59,448 nt of DNA from Corynebacterium kefirresidentii. Its GTDB lineage: Bacteria > Actinomycetota > Actinomycetes > Mycobacteriales > Mycobacteriaceae. Both the position numbers and the translations under genes were made by a program. The notes beneath the pieces were generated by a model. That model had not been told where the DNA came from. It did not search any database and saw only the letters and a program-made list of their open reading frames with translations. Below, piece after piece: positions 24,684 through 33,768 of this stretch; the first letter of the stretch is position 1; the number at the start of each line of letters is the position of its first letter. The DNA is taken from NCBI GenBank assembly GCA_002154655.1, contig NGUZ01000016.1:1-59448 (forward strand), in the 5' to 3' direction.

Positions 24684-25487
24684 CTAAATAAGGGTTACGC
24701 CGTAGGTGCCGGTCCACTGGCGGATGAGGCTAATGAACTCGCCCCACAGGCCGGTTACCAGTGCCAAGCCGACGAGGATCATGGCCACGCCGCCGATTAT
24801 CTGGATGGTATGCGAGTGCTTGCGGGCCCACGAAATCGTGCGCATCGCCCGCGAGGAGCCCAGCGCCACCAGAAGGAACGGCAGGCCCAGACCTAGGCAA
24901 TAGAAAATGATGAGCAACACCCCACGCGCGGCCGTCATGCCCTCGGTGCCGGCCGATACGGACATGATGGCAGTCAGCGTTGGCCCCAGGCACGGCGTCC
25001 AGCCCAGCGCGAATACCCCGCCGAGTAGCGGCGCGCCCAGCCAGGTGGTCCAGCGCTTCGGCGCCAAGCGGGTATCTTTCTGCAGCGCTGGAATCGCGCC
25101 TAAGAAGACCACACCCATCAGGATGGTCACGCCGCCGCCGATGCGCATGAGTGTCTCCTCGTTGAGCCGGAGCGCGGAAATCGCGCCGAATACGGAGACC
25201 GTCGCCAGCAGGAAAACCACGGTAAAGCCCAGGATGAACAAGGCGGCGGCCAGTACCACGGCCCATTGCCTGCGCTTTCCGACGCCCACCCCCAACTCAC
25301 CGTCAAACGTAACCTCACCGCCCACCACGCCGGCTAGGTAAGAAATATAGCCGGGCACCAGTGGGATCACGCACGGGCTAGCGAAGCTCACCAGCCCCGC
25401 CACGGCGGCCGCGAGGAGGCCCAAAATAAGTGGGCCGGAGGTCACGGCCTCGGCAAAGGAGTTGCCGAAGCTCGCTGCGTTGTCCAT
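24684..25487 (-). CDS. ccdA: Thiol-disulfide carrier CcdA
   Basis: A 267-residue DsbD/CcdA-family protein with about six helices. The reactive cysteines are in ASPCVIPLVPG (first half) and GWTPCLGPTL (second half). It carries reducing power outward to the TlpA-like protein that keeps apocytochrome c thiols reduced. AAAGGAA precedes ATG 25487, which abuts the stop of the tlpA-like gene. Confidence 0.92.
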   Translation of the reverse strand: MDNAASFGNSFAEAVTSGPLILGLLAAAVAGLVSFASPCVIPLVPGYISYLAGVVGGEVTFDGELGVGVGKRRQWAVVLAAALFILGFTVVFLLATVSVFGAISALRLNEETLMRIGGGVTILMGVVFLGAIPALQKDTRLAPKRWTTWLGAPLLGGVFALGWTPCLGPTLTAIMSVSAGTEGMTAARGVLLIIFYCLGLGLPFLLVALGSSRAMRTISWARKHSHTIQIIGGVAMILVGLALVTGLWGEFISLIRQWTGTYGVTLI

Positions 25488-26093
25488 TTATTCCTTTTCT
25501 AACTTGTCCACTACATCCATCACATCTTTAGCGGTGATGGAACGCAAAAAGACCGTAGCCGGGCGGTGCTGTTTATCCAAGACGATGGTGGTGGGCACCA
25601 CGGAAGTCGGCACGCCACCTAGGGCCGCGGCGGTCTTAAACGGCGGATCATAGATGGAGGGATACTTCAGCCCGTTGTCTTCGAGGAAGTCATTGGACAC
25701 CTGCGGGTTATAGTCGCGCACATTGATGCCCAAGACGGTGCCGATCTTGCGCTTTTGCAGCTCGGAGTGGATCTCTTGGAGGTCATCGGCCTCGGAGCGG
25801 CAAGGCGCGCACCACTGGCCCCAGGAGTTAAGCACGACGATTTCGCCATCATAGTCTTCGAGGGAAATGGTCTTATCCGTATCGCGCACATCCTCGCCGG
25901 AGAACGTGCGCAGCGGCTTGCGCTCGGATTCCTCGTAGTTGATGACCTTCTCGCCGCCGGGGGTGATGAATTCGAAATTACCGCCGGTAGCAACCGCGTT
26001 TTGGGCGTTATCGGAATCCTGTGCGCACCCAGCAAGTGCCACGGCTGCTGCCGCCAGCACCGCGCCAACTGCGCGTCTGCGTCGTAGTGCCAT
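25488..26093 (-). CDS. TlpA/ResA-type thioredoxin lipoprotein
   Basis: A 201-residue exported thioredoxin-fold protein. A lipobox LAGC puts Cys at about residue 23, and the active site WCAPC has its cysteines near 95 and 98. It probably reduces apocytochrome c before heme attachment, using electrons from CcdA. Its start overlaps the stop of the upstream phosphatase gene by one base, with AGGAGA as the binding site. Confidence 0.9.
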   Translation of the reverse strand: MALRRRRAVGAVLAAAAVALAGCAQDSDNAQNAVATGGNFEFITPGGEKVINYEESERKPLRTFSGEDVRDTDKTISLEDYDGEIVVLNSWGQWCAPCRSEADDLQEIHSELQKRKIGTVLGINVRDYNPQVSNDFLEDNGLKYPSIYDPPFKTAAALGGVPTSVVPTTIVLDKQHRPATVFLRSITAKDVMDVVDKLEKE

Positions 26094-26701
26094 TAAATCT
26101 CCTGCGCCGGCGAAGAGTAGAAAATATCGGTGACCTGGTTGTCTTCAAAAAGCAGGGAGGTTACCGAGGCCAAGTCGCATTCGCGGTTCCACGGCGCGTG
26201 CGGCAAGCGCTGGCCGAGCACGGTGCGCTGCACCATCACGATGGGCAGCTGGTGGCTGACCAAAATCGCCTCGTGGCCGGCGGCGGCGGTACGGGCGCGT
26301 TCGATGGAGCCCAGCATGCGCTCGGCAATTTGCTCGTAGGGCTCGCCCCACGAAGGCTCTAGCGGGTTGACCAGCAGCGGCCAACGGCGCGGATTCCACA
26401 GCGCGGAACGCAGGCCCTTGGTGCGCAGGCCCTCGAAGCGGTTGCCGGACTCGATAAGCGTCTTATCGACGTCCACGTCCAACCCCGTTGCCTCCGCAAT
26501 CGGCCGCGCTGTCTCTTGGGCGCGCTGCAGCGGCGAGGCCGCCAGGTAGGTCACATCATGGTCGCGAAAGGACTCTGCGGTCCGCGCCGCCATGGAATGC
26601 CCGCGCGAGGATAGGTGATACCCCGGGATACGCCCGTAGAGGATCTTCTCCGGGTTGTGGACCTCGCCGTGACGCACGAGGTGAACGATGGTGCGTGTCA
26701 T
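26093..26701 (-). CDS. Histidine phosphatase family protein
   Basis: A 202-residue phosphoglycerate mutase-like phosphatase. The catalytic LVRHGEVHNP is at residues 8-17 and a second histidine is in ILVSHQLP. The substrate is unknown; family members range from sugar phosphatases to cobalamin enzymes. It sits between hemL and the tlpA-like gene, as Rv0525 does. AGGAGAGAC precedes the ATG. Confidence 0.85.
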   Translation of the reverse strand: MTRTIVHLVRHGEVHNPEKILYGRIPGYHLSSRGHSMAARTAESFRDHDVTYLAASPLQRAQETARPIAEATGLDVDVDKTLIESGNRFEGLRTKGLRSALWNPRRWPLLVNPLEPSWGEPYEQIAERMLGSIERARTAAAGHEAILVSHQLPIVMVQRTVLGQRLPHAPWNRECDLASVTSLLFEDNQVTDIFYSSPAQEI

Positions 26702-26709
26702 GTCTCTCC

Positions 26710-28011
26710 TTAGTTTGCGGGACGCGCAGCGGCCGCAGCTTGGGCGGCGGGCTTGAGGGCCGCCTCGATGAGTTCAAAGTCGGCGTCTTTAAGAGCATCC
26801 GAGACAAACCAGGTCTCGAATGGGCTCGGCGCGACATAGATGCCGTTATCCAGCAGAGCGTGGAAGAACGGGGTGAAGCGGAAGGTCTCGGCCGCCTGCA
26901 TATCGGCGAAGTTGCGACCCTCGCCCTCGGCAAAACGGATGGAGAACATCGAGGAGGCGCGCTGAATGTGGTGCGCCACGCCCTCGGCCGATAGCGCCTC
27001 AGAAATCATGCCGGTCAGGCGGTCCGCATTGGCCTGCAGACGCTCATAGAGCGATTCATCGGCCAGCTCCAAAGACTTCAGGCCCGAAGCCATCGCCACC
27101 GGGTTACCGGACAGCGTGCCCGCCTGGTAAACCGGTCCTTCCGGCGCGAGGTAGTCCATGACCTCGGCGCGGCCACCGAAGGCGGCGGCCGGCAAGCCAC
27201 CGGAGACGACCTTGCCAAAGGTCACCAGGTCCGCCGCCACGCCGTCGACGCCGTACCAGCCCTTATAGGAGGTGCGGAAGCCGGTCATGACTTCGTCAAG
27301 GATGAGGAGGGCGCCGTCTTTATGGGCGACGTCGGCAAGCGCGGCGTTGAAGCCCTCCACCGGAGCCACGGTGCCCATATTGCCGGCCGAGGCCTCCGCG
27401 ATAATGCAGGCAATCTCGCCCGGGTGCTGCGCGAATGCCTCGCGCACGGCCTCGATATCGTTATAAGGAACGACGATGGTATCGGCCGCCGTCGCACCCG
27501 TCACGCCCGGGGAATCCGGCAGCGCAAAGGTCGCCACACCGGAACCGGCCGAGGCCAGCAGGGCATCCACGTGGCCGTGGTAGCAGCCTTCAAACTTCAA
27601 TACCTTGGCGCGGCCGGTATAGCCGCGGGCCAAGCGGACCGCAGACATAGTGGCCTCGGTGCCGGAGTTGACCATGCGCACCTTATCGGCCGCGGTGCGC
27701 GACACAATGGCCTCCGCAAGCAAAGCTTCGCCTTCCGTGGGCGAGCCGAAGCTCAAACCGCCCGCAGCCGCCTTCTGCACGGCCTCCACAATCTCCGGGT
27801 GCGCGTTGCCGTGAATCATCGGACCATAAGAACTGACCAGGTCAACATACTCATTGCCGTCGGCATCCCACAGGCGCGAGCCCGCACCGCGCTCAATCAC
27901 GCGGGCCTGGCCGCCCACGGAGCCAAACGCGCGCACCGGCGAGTTCACCCCGCCCGGAATCACCTTGGAGGAACGCTCAAACCACTGTTGCGACTGGGAA
28001 GTATTAGGCAT
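26710..28011 (-). CDS. hemL: Glutamate-1-semialdehyde 2,1-aminomutase
   Basis: A 433-residue class III aminotransferase fold enzyme that makes 5-aminolevulinate in the C5 heme pathway. The PLP lysine is in TFGKVVSGG, preceded by [12 protein letters not shown] chose ATG 28011 (MPNTSQ) because a TAGAAT -10 box (28019-28024) ends 7 nt upstream; the ATG at 28020 would overlap that box. It heads a minus-strand run continuing through the phosphatase and tlpA-like genes. Confidence 0.94.
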   Translation of the reverse strand: MPNTSQSQQWFERSSKVIPGGVNSPVRAFGSVGGQARVIERGAGSRLWDADGNEYVDLVSSYGPMIHGNAHPEIVEAVQKAAAGGLSFGSPTEGEALLAEAIVSRTAADKVRMVNSGTEATMSAVRLARGYTGRAKVLKFEGCYHGHVDALLASAGSGVATFALPDSPGVTGATAADTIVVPYNDIEAVREAFAQHPGEIACIIAEASAGNMGTVAPVEGFNAALADVAHKDGALLILDEVMTGFRTSYKGWYGVDGVAADLVTFGKVVSGGLPAAAFGGRAEVMDYLAPEGPVYQAGTLSGNPVAMASGLKSLELADESLYERLQANADRLTGMISEALSAEGVAHHIQRASSMFSIRFAEGEGRNFADMQAAETFRFTPFFHALLDNGIYVAPSPFETWFVSDALKDADFELIEAALKPAAQAAAAARPAN

Positions 28012-28018
28012 GTCTGAC

Positions 28019-28054
28019 ATTCTAGCGATTCGCGCGCTATACAAAAGTTGGACT
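28019..28054 (-). promoter_or_regulatory. hemL promoter with shared 14-nt motif
   Basis: On the minus strand AGTCCAACTTTTGT (28041-28054) overlaps the expected -35 position, 17 bp from TAGAAT (28019-28024). The 14-mer is identical to one in the palindrome before ccsB. Placement over the -35 fits a regulator site, but it could be a chance element of a strong promoter. Confidence 0.5.
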
Positions 28055-28118
28055 GCGCGATTCACAGTCAGCCGCTAAACTTCGGGGCGTTGCACTTTTC
28101 AATTCGGGGGGATTTTCA

Positions 28119-28601
28119 ATGCAGCGCACTGTCATTTTCGCCATCCTGGCCGCTTTCTGCCTCGCCGGTTGCGCCCGGCCCGCGCCCGAACGGCCGCTGC
28201 CTACCTCGGTAGGTGCCGCCCCGCTTGCCGACGTCCCCTCCTGGCAGCCCCCTCCCCACCCTCTCACCCCTCGCGACCTGCCGCAGGAAGACACGGCGCC
28301 TCCTTCGCCGCCGGCCGCGGAACCTTCGCCGTCAACCGCGACGCCCGCGCCTGCGCCTAAACCTGCGCCGGCCCCTCGCCCACAACCGGGCCCGGCACCT
28401 GCACCTAGGCCCGCGCCGGCGCCTGCACCGCAACCGGCAGCGCCACGCCCTCCCGCGCGGGACAAAAGCGGACTGCCGAACCTCAACATTCCGCCGCATG
28501 AGGTCCGCGGGCGCATCGAGAACGCCGTGCCGGAAATGCCGGCCGCGCCTCCCCCACCGCCGCTTCCGCTGCCGCCCGCGCCGCGGATTCCGGGCCTCTA
28601 A
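28119..28601 (+). CDS. Proline-rich lipoprotein
   Basis: A 160-residue secreted protein with lipobox LAGC and Cys near residue 18. Most of the rest is Pro/Ala-rich low complexity with APAP-type repeats (residues 60-110), ending in a short less repetitive tail. Such stretches span cell walls or act as spacers. No catalytic domain is visible. GGGGGGA upstream may be the ribosome binding site. Confidence 0.7.
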   Translation: MQRTVIFAILAAFCLAGCARPAPERPLPTSVGAAPLADVPSWQPPPHPLTPRDLPQEDTAPPSPPAAEPSPSTATPAPAPKPAPAPRPQPGPAPAPRPAPAPAPQPAAPRPPARDKSGLPNLNIPPHEVRGRIENAVPEMPAAPPPPPLPLPPAPRIPGL

Positions 28602-28686
28602 CTCACCGCCCACGACGCGTCTGTTGCAGCCGCGTAGCCGCCCTGAAGCGGCGAGCCTGGCCCCAAAGATGGCACACTGGGAAAGC

Positions 28687-29535
28687 ATGAGGATTGCATT
28701 TCTTGGAACTGGCCGCATGGGAACCGAACTAGCCCGCCGCCTGCTCAATGAGCAGGACGGCATCGAAATGACCGTCTGGAACCGCACCGCCGAGCGTGCC
28801 CAGCCGCTGGTGGAGGAAGGCGCCGAGCTTGCTGCCTCGCCCACCGAGGCCGTAGTGAACGCCGAGGTCATCATCACCTCGCTCTTCGGGCCTGACGATG
28901 TCCGCGAGGTCGTCGTCGAGCCGCAGCTCATCCCCGCCGGCGTGACCTGGATCGATACCACCACCGTCTCCCCTAACGATGCCCGCGAATTCGCCGCCGC
29001 CGTGGAAACCTACGTCCACGCCCCGGTCGTCGGCACGCTCGGCCCGGCCCGCGAGGGCAAGCTCGGCGTCTATGTGGGCACGCCTGACGACGCCCGCCGC
29101 GAGCAAGCCATGTCCCTCGCCGAGTCCTGGGCGGGAGAAGACAAACTCATTGGGGTGGAGACGGCGGCCACGGCGGCCATCGGAAAGCTGCTTGCTAATT
29201 TGGCACTCGCCGTCACCGCCGAAGGCCTGCTCGAAGCCCTGCAGCTCGGCGAATCCGAGGGCCTGGACTCCGAGGTGGTGCTCCAGATGCTCGACATCAC
29301 CGGCTTGTCTTTCATCGCAAATATGAAAGCTCCGTTTATCACCGGCGAGCGCAATACCGACCCGGGCGATTTCACCGTCGACGCCCTGGCTAAGGACGCG
29401 AAGCTCATGGAGATGACCTCCACCAAGCCGCTGCCCGCCCTTAGCGCCGCCATTGGCCGCTTCGAGGAAATGCAGGCGATGGGCCACGGCGACCAGGACT
29501 TCTCCTCCATCTTCGTATTCCGCAATAAGGGCTAG
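28687..29535 (+). CDS. NAD(P)-binding 3-hydroxyisobutyrate dehydrogenase-like protein
   Basis: A 282-residue beta-hydroxyacid dehydrogenase family protein. The Rossmann motif FLGTGRMG is at residues 5-12 and the conserved catalytic-helix lysine is in AIGKLLANL. The GLFGPDDVREV-type loop and overall length fit the family, which includes imine reductases. The substrate cannot be named from sequence. Confidence 0.8.
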   Translation: MRIAFLGTGRMGTELARRLLNEQDGIEMTVWNRTAERAQPLVEEGAELAASPTEAVVNAEVIITSLFGPDDVREVVVEPQLIPAGVTWIDTTTVSPNDAREFAAAVETYVHAPVVGTLGPAREGKLGVYVGTPDDARREQAMSLAESWAGEDKLIGVETAATAAIGKLLANLALAVTAEGLLEALQLGESEGLDSEVVLQMLDITGLSFIANMKAPFITGERNTDPGDFTVDALAKDAKLMEMTSTKPLPALSAAIGRFEEMQAMGHGDQDFSSIFVFRNKG

Positions 29536-29599
29536 TTATCCACAGGCCCGCAGCGAGTGCAGGCCGAAATTCGCCTTTCCGGCCCTAGTTATCCACAGG
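29532..29599. repeat. Two perfect DnaA boxes in a 15-bp direct repeat
   Basis: CTAGTTATCCACAGG occurs at 29532-29546 and again at 29585-29599, exactly 53 bp apart. Each contains the consensus DnaA box TTATCCACA. The first includes the stop codon of the oxidoreductase gene. Both lie upstream of the HNH gene promoter. Confidence 0.75.
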
Positions 29600-29651
29600 T
29601 TCGCGCGCTTACCCTCGCACGGATTGCGCGCGGTGGCTTAGGCTGCGGGGC

Positions 29652-30725
29652 ATGACAGCTCTTCAGACCTATCTCGCGGCCTTAGCGCCCGGCATCGATA
29701 TCGTTGCCGGGTGCGCTGGCATGTCTGAAGACCAGCTGTGCGCCGCCGGCGCGCCCAATAAAACGGCCCGCACCTTGCTCACGCTTGCCGACGCCCTCTT
29801 TGCCCCCACCTCCTTTAGCCGCCTCCAACGCCAAGCGGTTAACGCTGCTCGCGACCGCGCCCACCCACTGCCCACGCTGGAGGTAATCGAGCGCTACGCC
29901 GCCCGCGCCAAGACTAAGCGCGACGCCTGGCGCCTGCGCGTGGAGCTATGCCGCACCGCCGCCGATACCGATGAAATGGAAAAACTAGCGCGTAAAAAGC
30001 TACGCGAGCTCAATCCCCCGACCCCGCCACGCCCCGGCGTGCGCATCCGCCGTCGCAAGGGCGCGCCATGGACCCTCGCGATTACCGGCCCTTCCTCGCT
30101 TATCGCGGACTTGGAATCCTCCTTGGATGAGGATGCGCCCCTGGATTCCGTCGCGGCTCTCTTCTCCCCCACCGCCCCTTCCGCCGCCAGCCGCCCGACC
30201 ATTACGACCAACGCGATCATCACGCTCGACGAGCTCGACCGCATCATCGACGGCGAGGGCGAGGAAATTACCATCCAGCTCACCAACGGCGCCCGGATTA
30301 CCGGCGCGGAACTTATCTCACGCACGCTTGCCCAACGCGGCCTCATCACCCTCGTCCACCCCTTCGAGGGCGCGGTCAACCTCTACCGCACGGAGCGAAT
30401 GGCCAGCGAAAAGCAGCGGCTCATGGCTGCCGCCGAAAACCCTGTGTGCCCGTGGCCCGCGTGCAACTACCCGGCGGATAAATGCCAAATACACCACTTG
30501 CAGGCATGGCAGCACGGCGGCGAGACCAACATGTCAAACCTCGCCACCTGCTGCCCGTACCACAATGGCGTCAATGACGATGACCCGAATGCCCCGCCTG
30601 TCCGCGGGAGACTCGTTCGCCGCCGAGGTCGCGTGGTGTGGCAACCACCGTGGGCCGATACCGCCGCATCGACATCCAGCCCGAACGCGCCAGTGCAACC
30701 GACCCCACCGGATTCACCGCACTAG
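29652..30725 (+). CDS. DUF222/HNH endonuclease family protein
   Basis: A 357-residue protein. The N-terminal two thirds resembles the DUF222 region common in actinobacteria; the C-terminal HNH domain (about residues 263-305) has CPWPACNYPADKCQIHH and CCPYHNGVND, with paired cysteines and histidines for metal. A TAGGCT box ends 7 nt before ATG 29652, suggesting a leaderless mRNA. These genes occur in many copies per genome; their function is unclear. Confidence 0.82.
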   Translation: MTALQTYLAALAPGIDIVAGCAGMSEDQLCAAGAPNKTARTLLTLADALFAPTSFSRLQRQAVNAARDRAHPLPTLEVIERYAARAKTKRDAWRLRVELCRTAADTDEMEKLARKKLRELNPPTPPRPGVRIRRRKGAPWTLAITGPSSLIADLESSLDEDAPLDSVAALFSPTAPSAASRPTITTNAIITLDELDRIIDGEGEEITIQLTNGARITGAELISRTLAQRGLITLVHPFEGAVNLYRTERMASEKQRLMAAAENPVCPWPACNYPADKCQIHHLQAWQHGGETNMSNLATCCPYHNGVNDDDPNAPPVRGRLVRRRGRVVWQPPWADTAASTSSPNAPVQPTPPDSPH

Positions 30726-30739
30726 GACTCATGCCACTA

Positions 30740-30765
30740 GGCAGCAGGATGCCCTGCTGCCCCTT
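30740..30765 (+). terminator. Weak hairpin after the HNH gene
   Basis: GCAGCAGG pairs with CCTGCTGC across a 4-nt loop, followed by CCCTTT. It lies 15 nt after the HNH stop, in the 99-bp gap shared with convergent hemY. The T tract is poor. Confidence 0.4.
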
Positions 30766-30824
30766 TGGCGTGCCCGCACCACGCCACAGCGGGTGCCCCG
30801 GATTGCACGCAGCGTGCGGCACCG

Positions 30825-32204
30825 CTAGCGGACGATACGCGCGGAGGCGGAACGGGCATCTGCAATGACGTTGGGGACTCCAACGCCGCCGGCCCAGGCG
30901 CCGGTGGCATCGACGCCGGGCGTCGCCGCGAGAGCGCCGCGTGCGCCGGCCACAGTTTCGAGGTGCCCGGCGTCGTAGCGCGGCAGGCCGCCGAACCAAC
31001 GCTGGGTGAAGATCTCCGCGACACCCGCGGCGCGGCCGTCGAAGCCAGTGAGTCGCTGGAGATCATCGAGGGCATAATCGACGAGGTCGTCTTCTTCGGC
31101 GCGGACGATGGCGTCGTCGCCAAAGCGGCCGAAGGAAGCACGTACGAGGGCGCCGCCGCGCTCAGCCAAATGCGGCCATTTGCGCGAAGAGAGGGTGAAG
31201 GCCTTGGCATGCACGTCGTCTTGGTCGGTGGCCACGAGAATTCCGGAATTCTGCGGCAAAGCGTTTCCCGAAGGGTCTGTATCGGACTCGAATTTCAACC
31301 CCACGACGGCCGACGCCGCCAATTTTACGCCCTTCAGCCGTTCCGCCGCTTGCGGGGACACCTTGAGCAATAGGCGTGCCGCGGTCGGAGCCGGGGTGGC
31401 TACGAGCACGCGGTCAAATGGCGCCGCATCGGCCGGTGCTCCGGCCAGGCGGAATTGCTCGCCCTCGCGGGTAATGCCGGAGATAAAAGTATCGAGGTAG
31501 ATCTTGGCGCGGGATTGCTCGGCCAGTGCCTCATAAAGCTCCGCGTAGCCGCCGCGGAAAGTCTGGAAGACGGGGCCGCCGCTGCGGGGCGCGGCCGCGC
31601 GGGCCTCCTCCAGCGTGCGGACCGCGGCCGAGAGGGTCACTGGGCCGCGCTCGGACAGCGCGTCGAGGGTTTCCGCCAGCGCCGGGATAGTCGCGCGCAC
31701 ACCCAGATCATCGGCCGAACAGGAGTACACGCCGCCGAGGAGGGCGGAGATAACGTGGTCGACGAGGTCGTCGCCAAACTGCTGGCGCACCAGCTTGCCT
31801 ACGGACACGTCGCTGCCTGTCGTCCACTCGAAGGGCTCTTCATTGTCGATGCGGCGCGCGGTCTCGGCCGAGACCAAATGCGCGACCGGCTCCGAGTGCG
31901 AAGGAATGCCCATCATTCCGCCGCGCGGCAGGGGCTTGATCTCGCCGGAGTACACCAGCGAGTGCAGCCCGGAGGGCTCGACCAAGCTATCGCCGAGGCC
32001 GAGGGATTCGATAAATTCCACGGCGTCGCGCCGGCGGGCGAGGAAGGCCTCGGCGCCCATGTCGGTCGGGCCGTCGTTAAACGGCACAGAGTACAACTTT
32101 CCACCGATGCGGCCGGCGGCCTCGAAAACCTCGACGTCGTGATCGCGCAGCTCGTAGGCGGCCGTCAAGCCCGCCAGGCCGGCACCGATAATCGCAATAC
32201 GCAT
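30825..32204 (-). CDS. hemY: Protoporphyrinogen/coproporphyrinogen oxidase
   Basis: A 459-residue FAD enzyme of the HemY family. The dinucleotide-binding motif IIGAGLAGLTAA begins at residue 4, and the C-terminal FAD segment includes GVGVPNVIADARSASA. In actinobacteria this enzyme is thought to oxidise coproporphyrinogen III (CgoX) in the coproporphyrin-dependent route. Its start abuts the hemE stop. Confidence 0.92.
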   Translation of the reverse strand: MRIAIIGAGLAGLTAAYELRDHDVEVFEAAGRIGGKLYSVPFNDGPTDMGAEAFLARRRDAVEFIESLGLGDSLVEPSGLHSLVYSGEIKPLPRGGMMGIPSHSEPVAHLVSAETARRIDNEEPFEWTTGSDVSVGKLVRQQFGDDLVDHVISALLGGVYSCSADDLGVRATIPALAETLDALSERGPVTLSAAVRTLEEARAAAPRSGGPVFQTFRGGYAELYEALAEQSRAKIYLDTFISGITREGEQFRLAGAPADAAPFDRVLVATPAPTAARLLLKVSPQAAERLKGVKLAASAVVGLKFESDTDPSGNALPQNSGILVATDQDDVHAKAFTLSSRKWPHLAERGGALVRASFGRFGDDAIVRAEEDDLVDYALDDLQRLTGFDGRAAGVAEIFTQRWFGGLPRYDAGHLETVAGARGALAATPGVDATGAWAGGVGVPNVIADARSASARIVR

Positions 32205-33239
32205 TTAGCCCTCCTCGTGGATGATAGATACGGCGCGGGTGATTGCTTCCGCGTCAGTAGTTGGCAGGACCCCGTGGCCGAGGTTCCAGATGTGGCCGTC
32301 GATATCGCCGCGCTCGCGCGCCCGATCGACCTCGCCGCGGATGGTGCGCACGGCTTGGCGCACGGCGTCGTCGCCGGCAAAAAGCATGGCTGGGTCGAGG
32401 TTTCCCTGCAGCACGCGGGCGCGCACGCGCTCGGCCGCGGCATCCATGGGTACGCGATAATCGACGCCCATGACCTCCGACCCCGCCTCCGACATTGCTG
32501 GCAAGAGCTCGCCGGTGCCGACGCCGAAGTGGATGCGCGGAATGTCCACGCCGGCCAGGATTTCTCGCGAATACGGCAAAACGAATTCGCGGTAGTCACG
32601 CTCGTTGAGGTAGCCCGCCCAGGAATCGAAAAGCTGCATGGCGTCGATGCCGGCATCAACCTGGGCCTGCAGGAAACGGGTGATGGTAGGAACGAGGCGG
32701 CGCATGAGCATATGCCAAGTCTCCGGCTCGGCGTGCATGAGGGCCTTGGTGCGCTCGTGGTTCTTAGACGGCCCGCCCTCGACAAGGTAGCTAGCCAGCG
32801 TGAACGGCGCACCAACGAAGCCGATGAGCGCTTGGGTTTCGGTGAGCTCGGCCAGGATGCGGGCGATGCCTTCGGTGACCTCGGGGACATCGGCCTCTAG
32901 CAGCGGCAGCTTGCCGACGTCCTCCCTACTCCGCACCGCCTGCTCCATCACCGGCCCGCGACCCGGCACGATATCGACCTTGACGCCGGCGGCTTTGAGC
33001 GGGACGACGATATCGGAAAATAAAATGGCAGCATCAACGTCGTGGCGGCGCACCGGCTGCAGGGTAATTTCTGCCAGCAGCTCTGGCATGAAGCAGGAAT
33101 CGAGCATGCTAATCCCCTCGCGGGCGGCGCGGTATTCCGGCAGCGAACGGCCAGCTTGGCGCATGAACCAGACTGGGGGTCGGGAGGGGGTGCGGCCGAG
33201 GGCGGCGTCGATAAGCGGGGCACGATTAAGTCGAGACAT
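32205..33239 (-). CDS. hemE: Uroporphyrinogen III decarboxylase
   Basis: A 344-residue enzyme. The N-terminal substrate-binding motif WFMRQAGRSLPEYR and LFDSWAG are both present. It converts uroporphyrinogen III to coproporphyrinogen III in the cytoplasm. ATG 33239 (MSRLNRAP) lies 6 nt after a CATAAT box and is preferred over the ATG at 33257, which would overlap it. It forms an operon with hemY. Confidence 0.94.
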   Translation of the reverse strand: MSRLNRAPLIDAALGRTPSRPPVWFMRQAGRSLPEYRAAREGISMLDSCFMPELLAEITLQPVRRHDVDAAILFSDIVVPLKAAGVKVDIVPGRGPVMEQAVRSREDVGKLPLLEADVPEVTEGIARILAELTETQALIGFVGAPFTLASYLVEGGPSKNHERTKALMHAEPETWHMLMRRLVPTITRFLQAQVDAGIDAMQLFDSWAGYLNERDYREFVLPYSREILAGVDIPRIHFGVGTGELLPAMSEAGSEVMGVDYRVPMDAAAERVRARVLQGNLDPAMLFAGDDAVRQAVRTIRGEVDRARERGDIDGHIWNLGHGVLPTTDAEAITRAVSIIHEEG

Positions 33240-33245
33240 GCCCCA

Positions 33246-33267
33246 ATTATGAATCAAAAGTTGGAGT
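33246..33267 (-). promoter_or_regulatory. hemE promoter with near copy of the hemL/ccsB motif
   Basis: On the minus strand ACTCCAACTTTTGA (33254-33267) matches the hemL and ccsB 14-mer at 12 of 14 positions. It lies just upstream of CATAAT (33246-33251), the apparent -10 box of hemE. Confidence 0.45.
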
Positions 33268-33276
33268 GGGGGCTAA

Positions 33277-33768
33277 TTAGCCACGCAAGCTGCGGTCCTT
33301 AATAAAGCGGTTGGACTGCGGCTGGAAAAGCAGCGCGAGGGCAATAATCAAGGAAATGGGGATAATCAGCAGGCTAAGCCCGCCAATGCCAAGCGCCAGG
33401 GCGGCGATATTATTAAAAAGCGCGATGGCGATGACAACGGTGATGATGCGGCGCGCCCACTTGGACCCGCTGGCCAGCTGCGCGGCAAAGAGCGCCAGCA
33501 CGACGGCGCCGACGGCATTGGTCACCGCAACAAATAGCCGATTTTCATGCAGATACTCCGCGACCTGCACATTCTGCGGCTCCACCTGCGGCCCGCCCGA
33601 GCCAAAGATGCCCACCATGCCGCTGACCAGCATGAGCACGGCGCTGACGACGAGCACCCAATAGGCCCAGCGCAGCGGCCGCGGCCAGGCGTCGAGGTTC
33701 TGGCTGGCGGAGGTATTTCTGGCCGCGCGATTATAGTCCCGGGGACCGGGCCGCTCGGTATTGCTCAT
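33277..33768 (-). CDS. Four-helix membrane protein of unknown function
   Basis: A 163-residue protein with a hydrophilic N-terminus of about 30 residues, then four hydrophobic segments near 32-52, 78-98, 103-125 and 130-150. It overlaps the downstream end of the next gene's frame by 4 bp and sits between hemB and hemE. No domain recognised. Confidence 0.7.
   Translation of the reverse strand: MSNTERPGPRDYNRAARNTSASQNLDAWPRPLRWAYWVLVVSAVLMLVSGMVGIFGSGGPQVEPQNVQVAEYLHENRLFVAVTNAVGAVVLALFAAQLASGSKWARRIITVVIAIALFNNIAALALGIGGLSLLIIPISLIIALALLFQPQSNRFIKDRSLRG

Noticed and set aside
31455..32900. A 481-residue open frame antisense to hemY and hemE
   Set aside because: It mirrors two well-supported heme genes; the protein has no recognisable domain and arises from high GC content and codon bias.
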